Shown here: positions 25,940 to 34,638 of the stretch, in pieces
Position numbering within the stretch: position 1 is the stretch's first letter
How the letters are laid out: every line of letters begins with the position of its first letter
Assembly (NCBI GenBank): GCA_045539425.1
Contig: JAZQFH010000036.1
Coordinates: 1-64,000, forward strand
Length of the DNA: 64,000 nucleotides
From: RUG14871 sp045539425
GTDB lineage: Bacteria; Bacillota_I; Bacilli_A; Erysipelotrichales; Erysipelotrichaceae
Reading direction: 5' to 3'
Program-made: the position numbers and the translations under genes
The notes under the pieces: generated by a model
The model's database searches: none
What the model was told of the DNA's origin: nothing
Seen by the model: only the letters and a program-made list of their open reading frames with translations

Positions 25940-25945
25940 ATTATA
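25940..25945 (-). promoter_or_regulatory. -10 box 6 nt before a start codon (leaderless transcript candidate)
   Basis: TATAAT followed by GAAAGT and the ATG at 25933. No convincing -35 at 16-18 bp. The arrangement is nearly identical to TACAAT-AAAAGT-ATG at 59383. Confidence 0.5.
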
Positions 25946-25981
25946 ACTGATTTTATGACCTTCCTGATGAAGGAAACACGT

Positions 25982-26007
25982 AAAAAGGACCTTGTGGGTC
26001 CCTTTTG
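25982..26007 (-). terminator. Terminator of the MFS gene
   Basis: Stem AAAGGGACC / GGTCCTTTT followed by T on the minus strand. Confidence 0.75.
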
Positions 26008-26017
26008 ATTCTGTTGT

Positions 26018-27178
26018 TTATTTTGCCTCTTTTGCCCTGTAGCGGGAATAAAGGAATGTCAGGGCCAGAGCTATAAGCGAAATGGAGGCAATCAGATACA
26101 GTGCCGCATTGATGCCGATGGAATCCTCCAGCAAGCCGGACATAAGCGGTGAGATCAGACCGCTGATCCCGCTGTAAAGAGACAGACCGATCTGCTGACC
26201 GCTGACCTTCATCTCTTCCGGGCTTTCCGCATCCACCAGCTGCTTGGATACAATCATAAGCAGCGGGAATGTGCAGACCTGCAGAGTTGCCGCAACCATC
26301 ATCATGCCGACACTTCCGGACAGCCCGAACAGGACGAACTTCAGGCCGTAGAAGATAATTGTCAGGTAAATCAGACGCATCATGCCGATCTTCTCCCCCA
26401 GCTTGTTTCCATAGAAGAAGAGCGGAAGTTCCACCATTGCCGTCACGATCCAGTAAAGGCTGACATCTCTCTCCGTGGCACCGAGATAGCTGAGCTTGTC
26501 GATGACGATATAGTCCTGACAGAAGGTAATCGTAAATATGGCGAAGAGAATCAGGATGACCAGCATGTAGCCCTTATCGCTTAAAAGAGCCTTGACGTTC
26601 TTCACGCTGATCGGAGCACTGGCCTCCTTCTGCACATCCCTGACGTGATTGCAGAAGAACAGCATCAGTACCGTGATCACCGCGTATCCAATGCCCAGAG
26701 AACCGTAACCGAGCCATTCCATCAGGTAGCTGCCCAGATAGCTGCCGATCGACCAGCCGATGGAGCCCATCGCGCGGATCGTTCCGTAGCGGTTCTTGCA
26801 CTCTTCATCGATTTCCAGTGTCCAGCCGTCAATTAAGCCGACCGTAACACGCATCAGCGCCACGTTTGCACTGATCAGAAGCAGATGGATCAGAAAGTTC
26901 TTCTGCTGGTAAAAGTACAGCAGGATTGCCGCAACGCAATAGGCGATATGCGTCGCATAGAGATAGCGCTTGATGGTATGTTTCTTATCGCAGAGATAAC
27001 CGATGTAGAACTGCAGAACAATTCCCACGATCGCACTGACGGTAAACATGATGCTGCGGTCCGTGGCACTGTAACCGATCGATGCCAGATAAGTGATCAT
27101 CAGACAGTAGCCGAGCGCCTGGGCCACATAGGATAAAAGCTGTATTACCAGAAATGAATGGAAGTTTCTTGTTTTCAT
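26018..27178 (-). CDS. MFS transporter
   Basis: 386-residue, 12-helix major facilitator permease. The loop between helices 2 and 3 carries the shortened motif GYLCDKK in place of the classic motif A. A cytoplasmic stretch near residues 180-195 separates the two six-helix halves. The sequence around EIDEECKNRYGTIRAMGSIG recalls the LacY/nucleoside-symporter-like branch, but the substrate cannot be deduced. SD AAGGGG lies about 9 nt before the ATG. Monocistronic; no regulator or metabolic gene adjacent. Confidence 0.85.
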   Translation of the reverse strand: MKTRNFHSFLVIQLLSYVAQALGYCLMITYLASIGYSATDRSIMFTVSAIVGIVLQFYIGYLCDKKHTIKRYLYATHIAYCVAAILLYFYQQKNFLIHLLLISANVALMRVTVGLIDGWTLEIDEECKNRYGTIRAMGSIGWSIGSYLGSYLMEWLGYGSLGIGYAVITVLMLFFCNHVRDVQKEASAPISVKNVKALLSDKGYMLVILILFAIFTITFCQDYIVIDKLSYLGATERDVSLYWIVTAMVELPLFFYGNKLGEKIGMMRLIYLTIIFYGLKFVLFGLSGSVGMMMVAATLQVCTFPLLMIVSKQLVDAESPEEMKVSGQQIGLSLYSGISGLISPLMSGLLEDSIGINAALYLIASISLIALALTFLYSRYRAKEAK

Positions 27179-27239
27179 GTATCAGGTTCCCCTTCGCCTC
27201 CATACTAATGGAAACAGCATTTAAACTCAAGTATACCTG

Positions 27240-27267
27240 TAAAAAAAAGCATTCGGATCGAATGCTT
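27240..27267 (-). terminator. Terminator of the vanY operon
   Basis: Stem AGCATTC / GAATGCT followed by eight T on the minus strand, overlapping the stop of the 35-residue peptide. Confidence 0.85.
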
Positions 27268-27373
27268 AATTTCCGGCCATACTCATCACGGCTGCCAGGA
27301 AACTCAGTACCGTTCCCAGCGTCATGAAGAGAATGCTGATAATGATTATCAGTTTTCTGCGTTGCTGTCTCAT
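27266..27373 (-). CDS. 35-residue single-TM peptide at the end of the vanY operon
   Basis: Small ORF reading MRQQRRKL, then one hydrophobic helix of about 24 residues, ending SMAGN. Its ATG overlaps the upstream stop as TGATG, and its own stop sits at the foot of the operon terminator. Both are strong signs that it is real. A basic N-terminus before the helix predicts N-in topology. It resembles the short one-helix proteins grouped under DUF4044, but that link is weak. Function unknown; possibly a small partner of the preceding zinc-ribbon membrane protein. Confidence 0.65.
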   Translation of the reverse strand: MRQQRRKLIIIISILFMTLGTVLSFLAAVMSMAGN

Positions 27374-27789
27374 CAGGATTTCTTATCAAACTTCGTGTGA
27401 CACTTCGGACATGTCACCGTGATATTCCCCTTTCCGCGCGGAACCCGCAGTTCCGCTTTGCAGTTCGGACATTTGAAATACTTGTAGTCCTTCTGCTTCT
27501 GAAGACGGTGGACCCGCTTCATGATATAAGATCTGATCGGCTCATAAATTCTCAGAAACGCCTGGTTCTCATTTCTGCGGCTGCTCAGTTTCTTGGAGAA
27601 GAAACGGAACAGGTACAGAACCAGAAGTAAGAGACGGATGATTCCGGTCACTTCATTGCTGCCGAAAGACGTAATAATGGAAATTACGAAATAGGTGATC
27701 AGGATAAAATATCCCAGGGCATCATTCCCGTTTCTTCCGGCCATGAACTGCTGGAATTTATAAGCTAACCGATAAAGAAAATCTTTCAT
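27373..27789 (-). CDS. Membrane protein with C-terminal zinc ribbon
   Basis: 138 residues: two hydrophobic segments (about 25-43 and 48-65), a basic helical stretch, then a zinc ribbon CPNC...CPKC (about 108-131) in the order C-x2-C-x19-C-x2-C. The ribbon is cytoplasmic or at the membrane face. The layout occurs in uncharacterised Bacillota proteins; there is no enzymatic motif. SD AAGGT precedes the ATG. It follows the hydrolase by 11 bp and is coupled to the 35-residue peptide. Confidence 0.7.
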   Translation of the reverse strand: MKDFLYRLAYKFQQFMAGRNGNDALGYFILITYFVISIITSFGSNEVTGIIRLLLLVLYLFRFFSKKLSSRRNENQAFLRIYEPIRSYIMKRVHRLQKQKDYKYFKCPNCKAELRVPRGKGNITVTCPKCHTKFDKKS

Positions 27790-27800
27790 TTAACTACCTT

Positions 27801-28727
27801 CTATATTTTCTCACTCAGATATTCACTGACGAGCCCGATCATTCTCTCGCACTGGGTCGGATCTTTCTCTCCCTGATTGAACGTGTGATTTGTCTGATCC
27901 AGATATACATAATTCAGTTTGGCTTTCTTGTTCAGATACTGCAGCGCTCTTCCGCTGGCTTCCGGAGAGATGACTTCATCCTTGTTTCCCTGGACATACA
28001 GAATATTACCCTTGAAGTCTTCCAGAGCTCTCAGACAGTCATATTCCTTCAGGTCCTTGAAGAACCTGTCAGACACCTTGATGCGCTCATTGCCGTCCTC
28101 AAAGAAGATATAGCCGTTCTGTGCGGCACTTTCTTCCAGGCGTTTATAACTGTCGACTCCGCCGAACAGTTCCTCTGTAGCCCCGTCATACGCTCTGCCA
28201 AGAGACGGAGCCAGTAAGACGAGTGTGGTGAATTCCCTGCGTAAGCGGGCAAACAGTACGGCATCTCTTCCGCCCATGCTGTAGCCGACAAGCGCCATGC
28301 GGTCTCTGTCCACCGGATAGCTGATCAGAAGATAGCTCATCAGGGTATCAATATCGGAGATGGAATTGCTGAGGCTGTATTCCAAAAAGTCTTCCTTGCT
28401 CTCTCCACATCCCGCATGGTCCATCATCACGGATGCGATTCCCTTCTGTGCCAGTTTTTCCGCAATTGCCGTAAAACGGCCGTCGGAAGTCTTGTCATCA
28501 TGGAAGCCCGCACAGAAAATCACAAGCGGGTATTTTTTCGTTGTGAGCGGACGGTACAAAAGGCACGGCATATCAGCTCCGCGCTGGTTTTTCAGTAACA
28601 GCTGCACGACTTCATGCGAACCTTTTTCGTTTTTCCTGTTGTTTGCCAGATAGTAATAGGTGGTTGCGGATACCACTGCCGCCGATCCGAGCAACAGAAG
28701 AGCATTTCTCTTTTTCTTTCTGCTCAT
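27801..28727 (-). CDS. Membrane-anchored alpha/beta hydrolase
   Basis: 308 residues. N-terminal anchor (about 8-27) after a KKKR basic start, so the catalytic domain is probably extracytoplasmic. Catalytic set: nucleophile Ser in VGYSMGGRD (about residue 154), Asp in QGNKDEVIS (about 254), His in QTNHTFN (about 284). The dienelactone-hydrolase/BAAT-like layout suggests an ester or peptide substrate. It follows the VanY-type carboxypeptidase by 9 bp in one operon, so a cell-wall or surface-ester role is plausible, unproven. Confidence 0.8.
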   Translation of the reverse strand: MSRKKKRNALLLLGSAAVVSATTYYYLANNRKNEKGSHEVVQLLLKNQRGADMPCLLYRPLTTKKYPLVIFCAGFHDDKTSDGRFTAIAEKLAQKGIASVMMDHAGCGESKEDFLEYSLSNSISDIDTLMSYLLISYPVDRDRMALVGYSMGGRDAVLFARLRREFTTLVLLAPSLGRAYDGATEELFGGVDSYKRLEESAAQNGYIFFEDGNERIKVSDRFFKDLKEYDCLRALEDFKGNILYVQGNKDEVISPEASGRALQYLNKKAKLNYVYLDQTNHTFNQGEKDPTQCERMIGLVSEYLSEKI

Positions 28728-28736
28728 GCGTTTTGC

Positions 28737-29855
28737 CTATTTTCCCTGCGTGGAATAATCACGCATGTAAAGTTCATAGTATTCATCGAACGTCAGACCG
28801 CTGTTGTGGATCTTCGTGGCCAGCTCTTCACCGACATAACGGTAATGCCATGGCTCGAAGTCATAACCGGTGATCTTTTCCGCACCGAGCGGGTAGCGGA
28901 GAATGAAGCCGTACTTATGGCAGTTGGCAGAGATCCAGGCATACTCTTCCGTGGTTTCAAATTCCAGGGATTCCTTGTTGGTTGCCGTGATATCCATGCT
29001 TAAGCCCAGCTGATGTTCCGAACTTCCCGGTCTCGCGCTGTAGGCGTCCGCATACTGAACACCCTTGCTGTTCAGATATCGATCGTACAGTTCCTTCTGC
29101 AGTTCCGCATCTCTGTAACCGCTGGTCACATAGACACCGCGGATACCTTCGATATTCGCTGCCAGCATGCCGCTTTCCATTTCCTTAAAGGCATCATATG
29201 CTTCGGCACGCAGGCGGACACCTTCACTGGCATACTGACGGGATGCTTCCACCAATGTCGGAATATAGTCCGTGGAGATCATGTTATATTTGTTGATCAT
29301 GACATCCAGTGCAGCCGCATCTTCCACCTGATTTACGTTCTCATAATATTTGGTATAGTCATTCTTGACGAAGACACCCTGGATCGTACGGTGGCTGGTG
29401 ACATCCTGAATATAATCATCCATATTCTCCACGTTGTTGAACACAAGCAGCGGAGTGATTTCCTTAAAACTCAGGGACGCAAAGCACTTCAGCAGATCAT
29501 CCTTATTGTAGCCTTTCTTTAAAAGGACTTCGTTCAGATGAATAATCTCATCATTGACCGTCGTCGTAACATAGTACAGATCAAAGTGTTCCGCAACTTT
29601 GATACCGTTTTTCAGATTCTGATCCAGCGGTGCGGAATATTCTCTCTCCAGCACCGTTTTCGTCAGTTTCTGTTCCATTACAGCTACGGCGCTCTCTTTG
29701 GAATATCCGAGCTTCGTAATCTTACGACGGGTAGAGGAAGGAATGAAGACTGTGAAGATCAAGATGATGAAAAGAACTGCCGCAAGACCGATCAGTCCGT
29801 ATTTGAATTCTTTTCTTAATCTTCTCTTTCTTTTCTTTAATGGTACTGTTGTCAT
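28737..29855 (-). CDS. VanY-type D-Ala-D-Ala carboxypeptidase (peptidase M15B)
   Basis: Trims the terminal D-Ala from peptidoglycan stem peptides outside the cell. A basic cytoplasmic start is followed by one TM (about 19-39), then a ~200-residue stalk or helical domain and the M15 zinc domain: SSEHQLGLSMDI (SxHxxGxxxD) and EPWHYRY with the general base Glu and the last zinc His. The start is ATG 29855; the GTG nine bases earlier lies inside the weak AAGAG SD. No VanR/S/H/A genes nearby, so this is housekeeping wall remodelling, not a glycopeptide-resistance cluster. Confidence 0.9.
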   Translation of the reverse strand: MTTVPLKKRKRRLRKEFKYGLIGLAAVLFIILIFTVFIPSSTRRKITKLGYSKESAVAVMEQKLTKTVLEREYSAPLDQNLKNGIKVAEHFDLYYVTTTVNDEIIHLNEVLLKKGYNKDDLLKCFASLSFKEITPLLVFNNVENMDDYIQDVTSHRTIQGVFVKNDYTKYYENVNQVEDAAALDVMINKYNMISTDYIPTLVEASRQYASEGVRLRAEAYDAFKEMESGMLAANIEGIRGVYVTSGYRDAELQKELYDRYLNSKGVQYADAYSARPGSSEHQLGLSMDITATNKESLEFETTEEYAWISANCHKYGFILRYPLGAEKITGYDFEPWHYRYVGEELATKIHNSGLTFDEYYELYMRDYSTQGK

Positions 29856-29943
29856 AGTAATCACTCTTTTCTTTATTTATTAATTATAACACTTTACGCA
29901 TATGAATACTAATCCCACTCCAAAAAAGGAATACCGGAAAAGA

Positions 29944-29968
29944 AAAATACCGCATTTCTGCGGTATTT
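29944..29968 (-). terminator. Terminator after tRNA-Lys
   Basis: Stem AAATACCGC / GCGGTATTT with a 6-nt loop, followed by TTC TTTT on the minus strand. Confidence 0.8.
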
Positions 29969-29977
29969 ATATTCAAA

Positions 29978-30053
29978 TGGTGTCCTGTTAGGGACTCGAA
30001 CCCTAGACCCACTGATTAAGAGTCAGTTGCTCTACCAACTGAGCTAACAAGAC
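29978..30053 (-). tRNA. tRNA-Lys (anticodon CUU)
   Basis: 76 nt with encoded CCA (29978-29980). Acceptor GTCTTGT / ACAGGAC (one U-G), anticodon stem ACTGA / TCAGT with loop CTCTTAA giving CTT. It begins 6 nt after the hairpin that follows tuf. Confidence 0.94.
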
Positions 30054-30059
30054 ATTGGG

Positions 30060-30083
30060 AAGGCTAAATCGGAATTTAGCCTT
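30060..30083 (-). promoter_or_regulatory. Hairpin between tuf and tRNA-Lys without a U-tract
   Basis: Perfect 10-bp stem AAGGCTAAAT / ATTTAGCCTT, 4-nt loop. On the minus strand it is followed by CCC, not by T's, so it is not a good terminator for tuf; it is more likely an mRNA 3'-end protector or processing signal ahead of tRNA-Lys. Confidence 0.55.
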
Positions 30084-30104
30084 ATATTTTTCGTTTGCTT
30101 ACAA

Positions 30105-31289
30105 TTACTTAATGATTTCAGTAACGTTGCCGGCACCAACAGTACGTCCGCCTTCTCTGATGGAGAAACGAGTTCCCTGTTCCAGAGCGATTGGAGCGAT
30201 TAAGGAAACATGTAAGTTAACATGGTCGCCAGGCATAACCATGTCCTTGTCTTCCGGTAACTGAATAACGCCAGTGACGTCAGTTGTACGGAAATAGAAC
30301 TGAGGACGATAGTTGCTGACGAACGGAGTATGACGTCCGCCTTCTTCTTTTGTTAAAACGTAGACCTGTGCATTGAACTCTGTATGTGGAGTAATGGATC
30401 CCGGTTTAACTAAGACCTGACCACGCTGAACCTGGTCACGGTTGATACCACGTAATAATGTACCGATGTTATCACCAGCCATAGCCTGGTCTAATAACTG
30501 ACGGAACATTTCGATACCAGTAACAACAGTAGTCTGTGTTGGTTTGATACCGACGATTTCAACCTTATCGTTCATGTTTAAGACACCACGTTCAACTCTA
30601 CCTGTAGTAACAGTACCACGGCCAGTGATCGTCATGACGTCTTCAATGCTCATTAAGAACGGTTTGTCAGTTTCACGAACCGGATCCGGGATGTATTCAT
30701 CAACAGCATCCATCAGTTCCATGATGCATGGTACCCACTTCGGATCGCCTTCGCCAGCTTTTAATGCGGAACCACGGATGATTGGGCAGTTGTCGCCGTC
30801 GAAATCGTATTCGTTTAATAATTCTCTGACTTCCATTTCGACTAAGTCGATTAATTCTTCATCGTCGACCATGTCGCATTTATTTAAGAATACAACAATG
30901 TATGGAACGCCGACCTGACGAGCTAATAAGATGTGCTCACGTGTCTGTGGCATTGGTCCATCAGTTGCTGCAACAACCAGGATAGCACCGTCCATCTGAG
31001 CTGCACCAGTGATCATGTTCTTAACATAGTCAGCATGCCCCGGGCAGTCGACATGTGCGTAGTGACGCTTGTCAGTAGAATATTCAACGTGAGCTGTATT
31101 GATGGTAATACCACGTGCTTTTTCTTCTGGTGCACCGTCGATCTGGTCATAAGCCATTTCTTTGGATAAACCTTTTTCTGCTAAGACCTTAGTGATAGCA
31201 GCTGTCAATGTTGTCTTACCATGGTCAACGTGTCCGATAGTACCAATATTGACATGAGTTTTAGATCTGTCAAATTTCTGTTTTGCCAT
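30105..31289 (-). CDS. tuf: Elongation factor Tu
   Basis: GTPase delivering aminoacyl-tRNA to the ribosome. 394 residues: G1 [10 protein letters not shown], switch [15 protein letters not shown]4 NKCDMVD, then the two beta-barrel domains ending [19 protein letters not shown]. It is last of the str genes, with its own extra promoter (31339-31367) in the gap after fusA. Strong codon bias (GTA, TTA and CCA used sparsely) suggests very high expression. Confidence 0.98.
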   Translation of the reverse strand: MAKQKFDRSKTHVNIGTIGHVDHGKTTLTAAITKVLAEKGLSKEMAYDQIDGAPEEKARGITINTAHVEYSTDKRHYAHVDCPGHADYVKNMITGAAQMDGAILVVAATDGPMPQTREHILLARQVGVPYIVVFLNKCDMVDDEELIDLVEMEVRELLNEYDFDGDNCPIIRGSALKAGEGDPKWVPCIMELMDAVDEYIPDPVRETDKPFLMSIEDVMTITGRGTVTTGRVERGVLNMNDKVEIVGIKPTQTTVVTGIEMFRQLLDQAMAGDNIGTLLRGINRDQVQRGQVLVKPGSITPHTEFNAQVYVLTKEEGGRHTPFVSNYRPQFYFRTTDVTGVIQLPEDKDMVMPGDHVNLHVSLIAPIALEQGTRFSIREGGRTVGAGNVTEIIK

Positions 31290-31338
31290 CTTGCAATTTT
31301 CCTCCTGAATTTAGAATCTGTTTTAAATCACCGCTATT

Positions 31339-31367
31339 ATTTTAAGATAAATGAGAATTAAAATCAA
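31339..31367 (-). promoter_or_regulatory. Internal promoter of tuf
   Basis: TTGATT (31362-31367), 17-bp spacer, TAAAAT (31339-31344), about 50 bp before the tuf ATG. Confidence 0.6.
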
Positions 31368-31379
31368 TACAAATTGTGA

Positions 31380-33455
31380 TTAATCGTTACTTCTCTTTTT
31401 AGCGATTTTTTCAGCAATGTTTTTCGGAACATCGCTGTAGTGATTGAAGTGCATGGAATAGTTGGCACGGCCCTGTGTAATGGAACGCAGGTCTGTCGCG
31501 TAACCAAACATTTCGCTTAAAGGTACATGAGCTTTGACAACAACTCTTGCGCCTTCTTCTTCCTGATCCGTGATACGGCCTCTTCTGCTGCTGATATCAC
31601 CCATAACCGCGCCGAGGTATTCGGACGGTGCCGTGATTTCCACCAGCATGATCGGCTCTAACAGAACAGGATTACATTTCTTGGCGGCTTCTCTTAATGC
31701 GAGGCTGGCTGCCATTTTGAATGCCATTTCAGAAGAGTCAACTTCATGATAGGAACCATCAAATAATGTTGCCTTGATATCAATGATCGGATAACCGGCC
31801 ATTAAACCGTTGTTCAGGGCAGCCTTTAAGCCTTCCTCAACCGGTTTGATATATTCTCTCGGAACACTTCCGCCGACAACGGCATCGACAAATTCGAAGC
31901 CCTTGCCTTCTTCGTTCGGTTCGAAGCGGATCCAGACATCACCATACTGGCCTCTGCCGCCGCTCTGACGGACGAATTTTCCTTCACATTCCGCGCTGGA
32001 ACGGATCGTTTCACGATAGGCAACCTGTGGAGCGCCGACATTGGCTTCCACTTTGAATTCCCGTTTCAGTCTGTCAACAATGATATCCAGGTGTAATTCA
32101 CCCATACCGCTGATGATCAGCTGACCGGTTTCTTCATCTGTATAAGCCTTGAATGTCGGATCTTCTTCCGCAAGCTTCTGTAAAGCCGCATCCATCTTAT
32201 CGGCATCGTTCTTGCTCTTCGGCTCGATTGCGACACTGATAACCGGTTCCGGGAAGACCATGGATTCAAGGATGATCGGTGCTTTTTCATCACACAGAGT
32301 ATCCCCTGTTGTGGTGTTCTTCAGACCGACAACGGCTGCGATGTCACCGGCATGGACTTCATCGATGTCCTGACGGTGGTTGGCATGCATCTGCACCAGA
32401 CGTCCGAAACGTTCCTTCTGACCTTTGGAGGCATTCAGAACATAGGAGCCGGCAGTTGCCGTACCGGAATAGACTCTGAAGTAAGTGAGCTTACCGACAA
32501 ACGGGTCTGTCATGACCTTGAAGGCCAGTGCGCTGAACGGTTCATCATCACTTGCGTGACGTTCCCCTTCTTCTTCACCGATCTTACCCTTGATGCTTGG
32601 AACATCAAGCGGGCTCGGTAAATAGTCAACGACTGCATCCAGCATGGCGACAACGCCTTTGTTCTTGTAAGCGGCACCGCACATGACCGGGAAGAATTCC
32701 GCGCTGCAGACACCCTTACGGATCGCGCCTTTGATTTCTTCCACTGTCAATTCCTCTCCCTCGAGGACTTTCATCATGACATCGTCGTCATAATCCGCGA
32801 TCATTTCAAACAGCTTCTCGCGGTATTCTTCCACCTGATCGGCATACTCATCCGGATAACCATCCGTGATGGTATCCGTTCTTCCGAGTTCATCCGTGAA
32901 CATGTGGGTTTTCTTTTCAATAATGTCAATAAAGCCATCAAAATGAGCTTCAGCTCCGATAGGAATCTGGATCGTTGCGGCTTTTGCACCGAGTTTATGT
33001 CCCAAGGAATTCAGGGACATAAAATAGTCTGCGCCAGTTGCATCCATTTTATTGACAAAGACAATTCGCGGAACATGGTATGTTGTTGCCTGGTTCCACA
33101 CTGTCTCAGTTTGTGGTTCGACGCCACTCTTTGCGTCCAAAACCGCTACTGCACCGTCTAAGACTCTTAATGAACGCTCAACCTCGACTGTAAAGTCAAC
33201 GTGCCCTGGCGTATCAATAATATTAATACGGCAACCTTTCCACTGGGCTGTAGTTGCCGCGGAGGTAATGGTGATACCTCTTTCCTGCTCCTGAGCCATC
33301 CAGTCCATGGTGGCTGCACCGTCATGTGTTTCACCCATTTTATGAGTTCTGCCGGTGTAGAACAGGATTCTTTCGGTAGTAGTGGTCTTGCCCGCGTCGA
33401 TATGGGCCATGATACCAATATTTCTTGTATTAGCTAAACTGAATTCACGTGCCAT
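31380..33455 (-). CDS. fusA: Elongation factor G
   Basis: Ribosomal translocase GTPase. Starts [20 protein letters not shown] with G1 [20 protein letters not shown] and NKMDATGAD, followed by the five-domain EF-G layout. The ATG at 33455 is used: AAAGGAG lies 8 nt upstream, and the frame's earlier codon is not a better start. 691 residues, normal length. It follows rpsG by 30 bp in the str operon. Confidence 0.98.
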   Translation of the reverse strand: MAREFSLANTRNIGIMAHIDAGKTTTTERILFYTGRTHKMGETHDGAATMDWMAQEQERGITITSAATTAQWKGCRINIIDTPGHVDFTVEVERSLRVLDGAVAVLDAKSGVEPQTETVWNQATTYHVPRIVFVNKMDATGADYFMSLNSLGHKLGAKAATIQIPIGAEAHFDGFIDIIEKKTHMFTDELGRTDTITDGYPDEYADQVEEYREKLFEMIADYDDDVMMKVLEGEELTVEEIKGAIRKGVCSAEFFPVMCGAAYKNKGVVAMLDAVVDYLPSPLDVPSIKGKIGEEEGERHASDDEPFSALAFKVMTDPFVGKLTYFRVYSGTATAGSYVLNASKGQKERFGRLVQMHANHRQDIDEVHAGDIAAVVGLKNTTTGDTLCDEKAPIILESMVFPEPVISVAIEPKSKNDADKMDAALQKLAEEDPTFKAYTDEETGQLIISGMGELHLDIIVDRLKREFKVEANVGAPQVAYRETIRSSAECEGKFVRQSGGRGQYGDVWIRFEPNEEGKGFEFVDAVVGGSVPREYIKPVEEGLKAALNNGLMAGYPIIDIKATLFDGSYHEVDSSEMAFKMAASLALREAAKKCNPVLLEPIMLVEITAPSEYLGAVMGDISSRRGRITDQEEEGARVVVKAHVPLSEMFGYATDLRSITQGRANYSMHFNHYSDVPKNIAEKIAKKRSND

Positions 33456-33485
33456 AGCGGACACTCCTTTCTAGAACCGTAAAAA

Positions 33486-33956
33486 TTACCAACGATAGTG
33501 AGCAAACGCCTTGTTTGCGTCAGCCATACGATGTGTATCTTCTTTTTTCTTAACACTTGCACCGGTGCCGTTGGATGCATCGATGATTTCTCCGGCCAGT
33601 CTCTGTTCCATAGTCTTTTCACCTCTGAGGCGGCTATAGTTGACTAACCATCTTAAACCTAATGTTAATCTTCTTTCTTTGGAAACTTCGACCGGGACCT
33701 GGTAGTTGCTGCCACCAACTCTGCGGGCTTTCAGTTCCAGCATCGGCATAACATTTTCCAGCGCCTGTTCAAAGACTTCCATCGGCTGTTTGCCTGTCTT
33801 TTCTTCGACGATGTCAAATGCGTTGTATAAGATCTCCTGAGCGACGCCACGCTTGCCGTCGATCATGATCTTGTTGATTAAGCGAGTTACCAATTTTGAA
33901 TTGTAAATTGGATCCGGCAAAACGTCACGTTTTGCGATATAACCTTTTCTTGGCAT
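33486..33956 (-). CDS. rpsG: Ribosomal protein S7
   Basis: 156 residues, starts [20 protein letters not shown] and contains the family stretches [13 protein letters not shown] and [14 protein letters not shown]. It binds the 3' domain of 16S rRNA and nucleates head assembly; in many bacteria it represses its own operon. Second gene of rpsL-rpsG-fusA-tuf. Confidence 0.98.
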   Translation of the reverse strand: MPRKGYIAKRDVLPDPIYNSKLVTRLINKIMIDGKRGVAQEILYNAFDIVEEKTGKQPMEVFEQALENVMPMLELKARRVGGSNYQVPVEVSKERRLTLGLRWLVNYSRLRGEKTMEQRLAGEIIDASNGTGASVKKKEDTHRMADANKAFAHYRW

Positions 33957-33988
33957 TTCCTTTTTCTTCCTTTCTGATCTCTGGCTGA

Positions 33989-34396
33989 TTAAGCTTTCTT
34001 GGCACCGTATCTGGAGCGGGCCTGTTTGCGTCCGTCAACACCGGAACAGTCTAATGTTCCACGGATAATGTGGTAACGAACACCCGGTAAATCTTTAACA
34101 CGGCCGCCACGAATCATGACAACGCTATGTTCCTGTAAGTTATGTCCGATACCCGGAATATAAGCTGTAACTTCCATGCCGTTGCTTAAACGAACACGGG
34201 CGTATTTTCTTAAAGCGGAGTTCGGTTTCTTCGGAGTCATAGTACCGACACGAGTACATACTCCACGTTTCTGTGGAGAAGATAAATCAGTGGCTTTGCG
34301 TTTTAAAGAGTTGTAACCTTTATTTAATGCTGGGGATTTTGTTTTCCAGACTTTTTCTGTACGACCCTTACGAACTAATTGGTTAATTGTAGGCAT
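33989..34396 (-). CDS. rpsL: Ribosomal protein S12
   Basis: Decoding-centre protein, 135 residues from ATG 34396 ([12 protein letters not shown]), preceded by AAAGGAG. The open frame extends a further 32 codons upstream, but that part is the untranslated leader with a hairpin at the mRNA 5' end. [11 protein letters not shown] has Lys at the streptomycin-resistance position and [10 protein letters not shown] is intact, so no resistance substitution is seen. First gene of the str operon. Confidence 0.97.
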   Translation of the reverse strand: MPTINQLVRKGRTEKVWKTKSPALNKGYNSLKRKATDLSSPQKRGVCTRVGTMTPKKPNSALRKYARVRLSNGMEVTAYIPGIGHNLQEHSVVMIRGGRVKDLPGVRYHIIRGTLDCSGVDGRKQARSRYGAKKA

Positions 34397-34460
34397 ACGT
34401 GTAATTCTCCTTTCTTTTTCCTGCACACATTTCCTGGTGTGCCACATCGTTTCCTTAATA

Positions 34461-34485
34461 ATGGTTTCCTGAAATCGGAAACCAT
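34461..34485 (-). promoter_or_regulatory. 5'-end hairpin in the rpsL leader
   Basis: Perfect 9-bp stem ATGGTTTCC / GGAAACCAT with 7-nt loop, starting about 10 nt after the predicted transcription start and about 65 nt before the rpsL ATG. It is not followed by T's. Likely a stabiliser or an autoregulatory element of the str mRNA. Confidence 0.55.
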
Positions 34486-34502
34486 TTAACATAAGCGTTA
34501 TT

Positions 34503-34531
34503 ATTGTAGTATTTCATCAGGGGAATGTCAA
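34503..34531 (-). promoter_or_regulatory. Promoter of the str operon
   Basis: Perfect TTGACA (34526-34531), 17-bp spacer, TACAAT (34503-34508), with an A-rich stretch upstream of the -35. Confidence 0.85.
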
Positions 34532-34638
34532 CACTTTTTTCAGCTCTTTTTTCCCGTTTCCCCCGCGGTGAAAAAGCGGCTCTTTATAGAAAAAAGGACA
34601 GATATTATTATATACTATTACATAGACAAGGAGTAGAT

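Noticed and set aside
28737..29855. Vancomycin resistance cluster
   Set aside because: Only a VanY-type carboxypeptidase is present, with no VanH/A/X or VanRS; the ddl at 3836 looks D-Ala specific.
34397..34492. 32-residue N-terminal extension of S12
   Set aside because: Covers the mRNA leader hairpin and is not part of the S12 family; the ATG at 34396 has AAAGGAG.
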